Part shown: positions 62,995 to 64,000 of the stretch, piece after piece
Layout of the letters: every line of letters starts with the position of its first letter
How positions within the stretch are numbered: position 1 is the stretch's first letter
Source: Cristatella mucedo
Taxonomy: Eukaryota > Bryozoa > Phylactolaemata > Cristatellidae
Assembly: GCA_009760855.2 (NCBI GenBank)
Contig: WPIO01000003.1
Coordinates: 5,644,501 to 5,708,500, forward strand
Direction: 5' to 3'
Length of the DNA: 64,000 nucleotides
Position numbers and translations under genes: made by a program
Notes under the pieces: generated by a model
The model's input: the letters and a program-made list of their open reading frames with translations, nothing else
Databases searched by the model: none
What the model was told of the DNA's origin: nothing

Positions 62995-63350
62995 CCTTAT
63001 CGTTCTCTAAATGTCTTCCAAACTTAAAAGTGAGTCTGCAGAGGTCATATAACCATCATGAGCTTGGAGCCTGCTATCCACTTCAACATAGAGACAATCG
63101 ATGGGATTCAGGTTTGAAGATTGACTCTGCCACTTCATTAGCATAATGGTCTAAACTAAAGTCAAGTGTTAAGGAAAAAATATTGAATAACCTTAGCTGC
63201 ATGCTTAGGCTTATTGCCCTTTTTTGAAAAGAAAAAGATGTCTGCGAAGGTCATTGCACTGAGTACTGCAACGTTCTGGTGTAGTTCTAAATTAAAATCC
63301 AGCAACAATGCTACTGACTTGGATCCTAATTCGATCCAGGTGTCAGTTAC
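62995..63350 (-). mobile_element. Tc1/mariner transposase remnant
   Basis: The minus strand keeps LMKWQSQSSNLNPIDCLYVE (63148-63090), matching the 'WP.QSPDLNPIE..W' end of Tc1 transposases. Further upstream is KKGNKPKHAAKVIQYF, like 'DNDPKHTAK....W'. Frames are interrupted. Confidence 0.8.
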
Positions 63351-63451
63351 GTCAGTCTGGTCATGCCAGGGTTACCTGTTGTGTAATTAGCATCCCAGTT
63401 GTACTCATACTTTTTCCGGTAGTGGCCAGCATTACCTTTAAAAGACGGCCA

Positions 63452-63585
63452 TGACGGGACAATCTCGACAAACAAGGCTGGGACAAACTCGACAAACTAA
63501 GCAATGACAAGCTAGGCAAGAACAAACTCGACAAATTAGCCAGGGACAAACTCGACAAACTAGGCAAGGACAACTCCAACTAGCC
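63452..63585 (+). repeat. Minisatellite, about 24-bp imperfect unit
   Basis: Repeats of gacaaactcgacaaactagg caag in four to five imperfect units. Confidence 0.8.
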
Positions 63586-63734
63586 GTATATGCACAACAC
63601 ATACAACACGCACACGGGATAATCTATACCCTGAACGTATGGATACACATATATGTATGGCACTACGAGAGTGCATAGAAGCCAATTAGAGTGCTACGTC
63701 CTGAACCATCAGTTGGTGCATCTGTTATATACAC

Positions 63735-63892
63735 TATATATAATTCATTTTTATTAAACCTAAAGATAACTCGATCTCTATTCAGGCGCTTCACATATGC
63801 GCCAGGGCTCCAGCCCACGACCTCGGTCATAAAATACATTCGCCTAGACCTTGGTTCGAGGCGAGCACTTTAACTACTGGGCCTTAATCAGC
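63735..63892 (-). mobile_element. SINE1 copy
   Basis: On the minus strand: ggcccagtagttaaagtgct, cgtgggctggagccctgg (B-box), gtgaagcgcctgaatagaga and an AAATGAATTATATA end. The hairpin is damaged (tcgagttatctt). Confidence 0.85.
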
Positions 63893-63967
63893 GCAGCTAT
63901 TCATGCTTGCCACTGCAAGCTCAGTATTTTTCTTATAGCAAACGTGTTTGGCAATTTCTCATTACAG

Positions 63968-64000
63968 GAAATGCATCCCCTTTATGACGAGTTATGTCTT
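63968..64000 (+). CDS. ASH2L-like gene, third coding exon (cut by window end)
   Basis: Acceptor TTTCTCATTACAG; enters in phase 2 and completes Gly, then reads KCIPFMTSYV and two bases. It matches the stretch after the zinc-finger histidine in Ash2 (GKLVPFMTNYVF), so three exons join in frame across about 9.5 kb. The rest of the gene lies to the right. Confidence 0.85.

Larger units (their letters stand above)
57500..63967 (+). other. Intron 2 of the ASH2L-like gene
   Basis: About 6.5 kb, GT-AG. Contains LINE A 3' ends, a SINE2, a LINE B 3' end, a GC-rich unassigned block, a LINE A RT fragment, a Tc1/mariner relic, a minisatellite and a SINE1. Confidence 0.75.

Noticed and set aside
63452-63585. 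CRISPR-like direct repeats
   Set aside because: Units are contiguous without unique spacers and the context is a eukaryotic intron.

Overview
The window is nuclear DNA from an invertebrate animal. Protein-coding exons are small, carry GT-AG introns with conserved phases, and are spread over kilobases. The DNA between them is packed with LINE fragments, tRNA-derived SINEs, Tc1/mariner relics and long dinucleotide tracts. I cannot name the species from this sequence.

Two host genes can be assembled, arranged head to head. On the minus strand (44812 down to 16355) lies a Numb-associated-family Ser/Thr kinase (AAK1/BMP2K/Nak type). I place 14 coding exons: the kinase domain is split over exons 1-8, followed by a low-complexity tail with DPF and NPF motifs, and exon 14 (2.8 kb) encodes more than half of the protein. 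One junction (exon 10 to 11) does not keep frame, so a short exon or an alternative acceptor is missing from my model. On the plus strand (54503 to beyond the right edge) lies the 5' part of an ASH2L/Ash2-like gene, a core COMPASS/MLL histone H3K4 methyltransferase subunit. Its atypical PHD-type zinc finger is split over three exons, the third cut by the window end. About 9.7 kb separates the two start codons; the GC-rich segment 44813-45600 is the likely kinase promoter and possibly a shared one.

The rest is mobile DNA. LINE family A (CR1/L2-like reverse transcriptase) has one uninterrupted 694-codon ORF at 4208-6292, a decayed plus-strand copy at 31490-32980 and many 3' fragments that end in a GC-clamped hairpin plus an (ATT)n tail. 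LINE family B has a nearly complete but broken copy at 47765-50740, and its 3' ends carry (ATTAC)n-like tails. SINE1 (tRNA-like head) ends in the same hairpin as LINE A, so it probably uses LINE A's machinery. SINE2 has a different tRNA-like head and a palindromic core. A possible third tRNA-derived SINE lies at 51220-51360. Copies are nested in one another. A ~950 bp inverted-repeat element at 911-1865 sits inside a SINE1 remnant, and a third, single-arm copy lies at 55515-55960; I do not recognise this element.

Layout: 1-6300 nested repeats and the intact LINE A ORF; 6300-13950 mostly unassigned; 13950-16140 repeat fragments; 16140-44812 kinase gene with repeats in its introns; 44813-54500 promoter region, LINE B and SINEs; 54500-64000 Ash2-like gene with repeat-filled introns.
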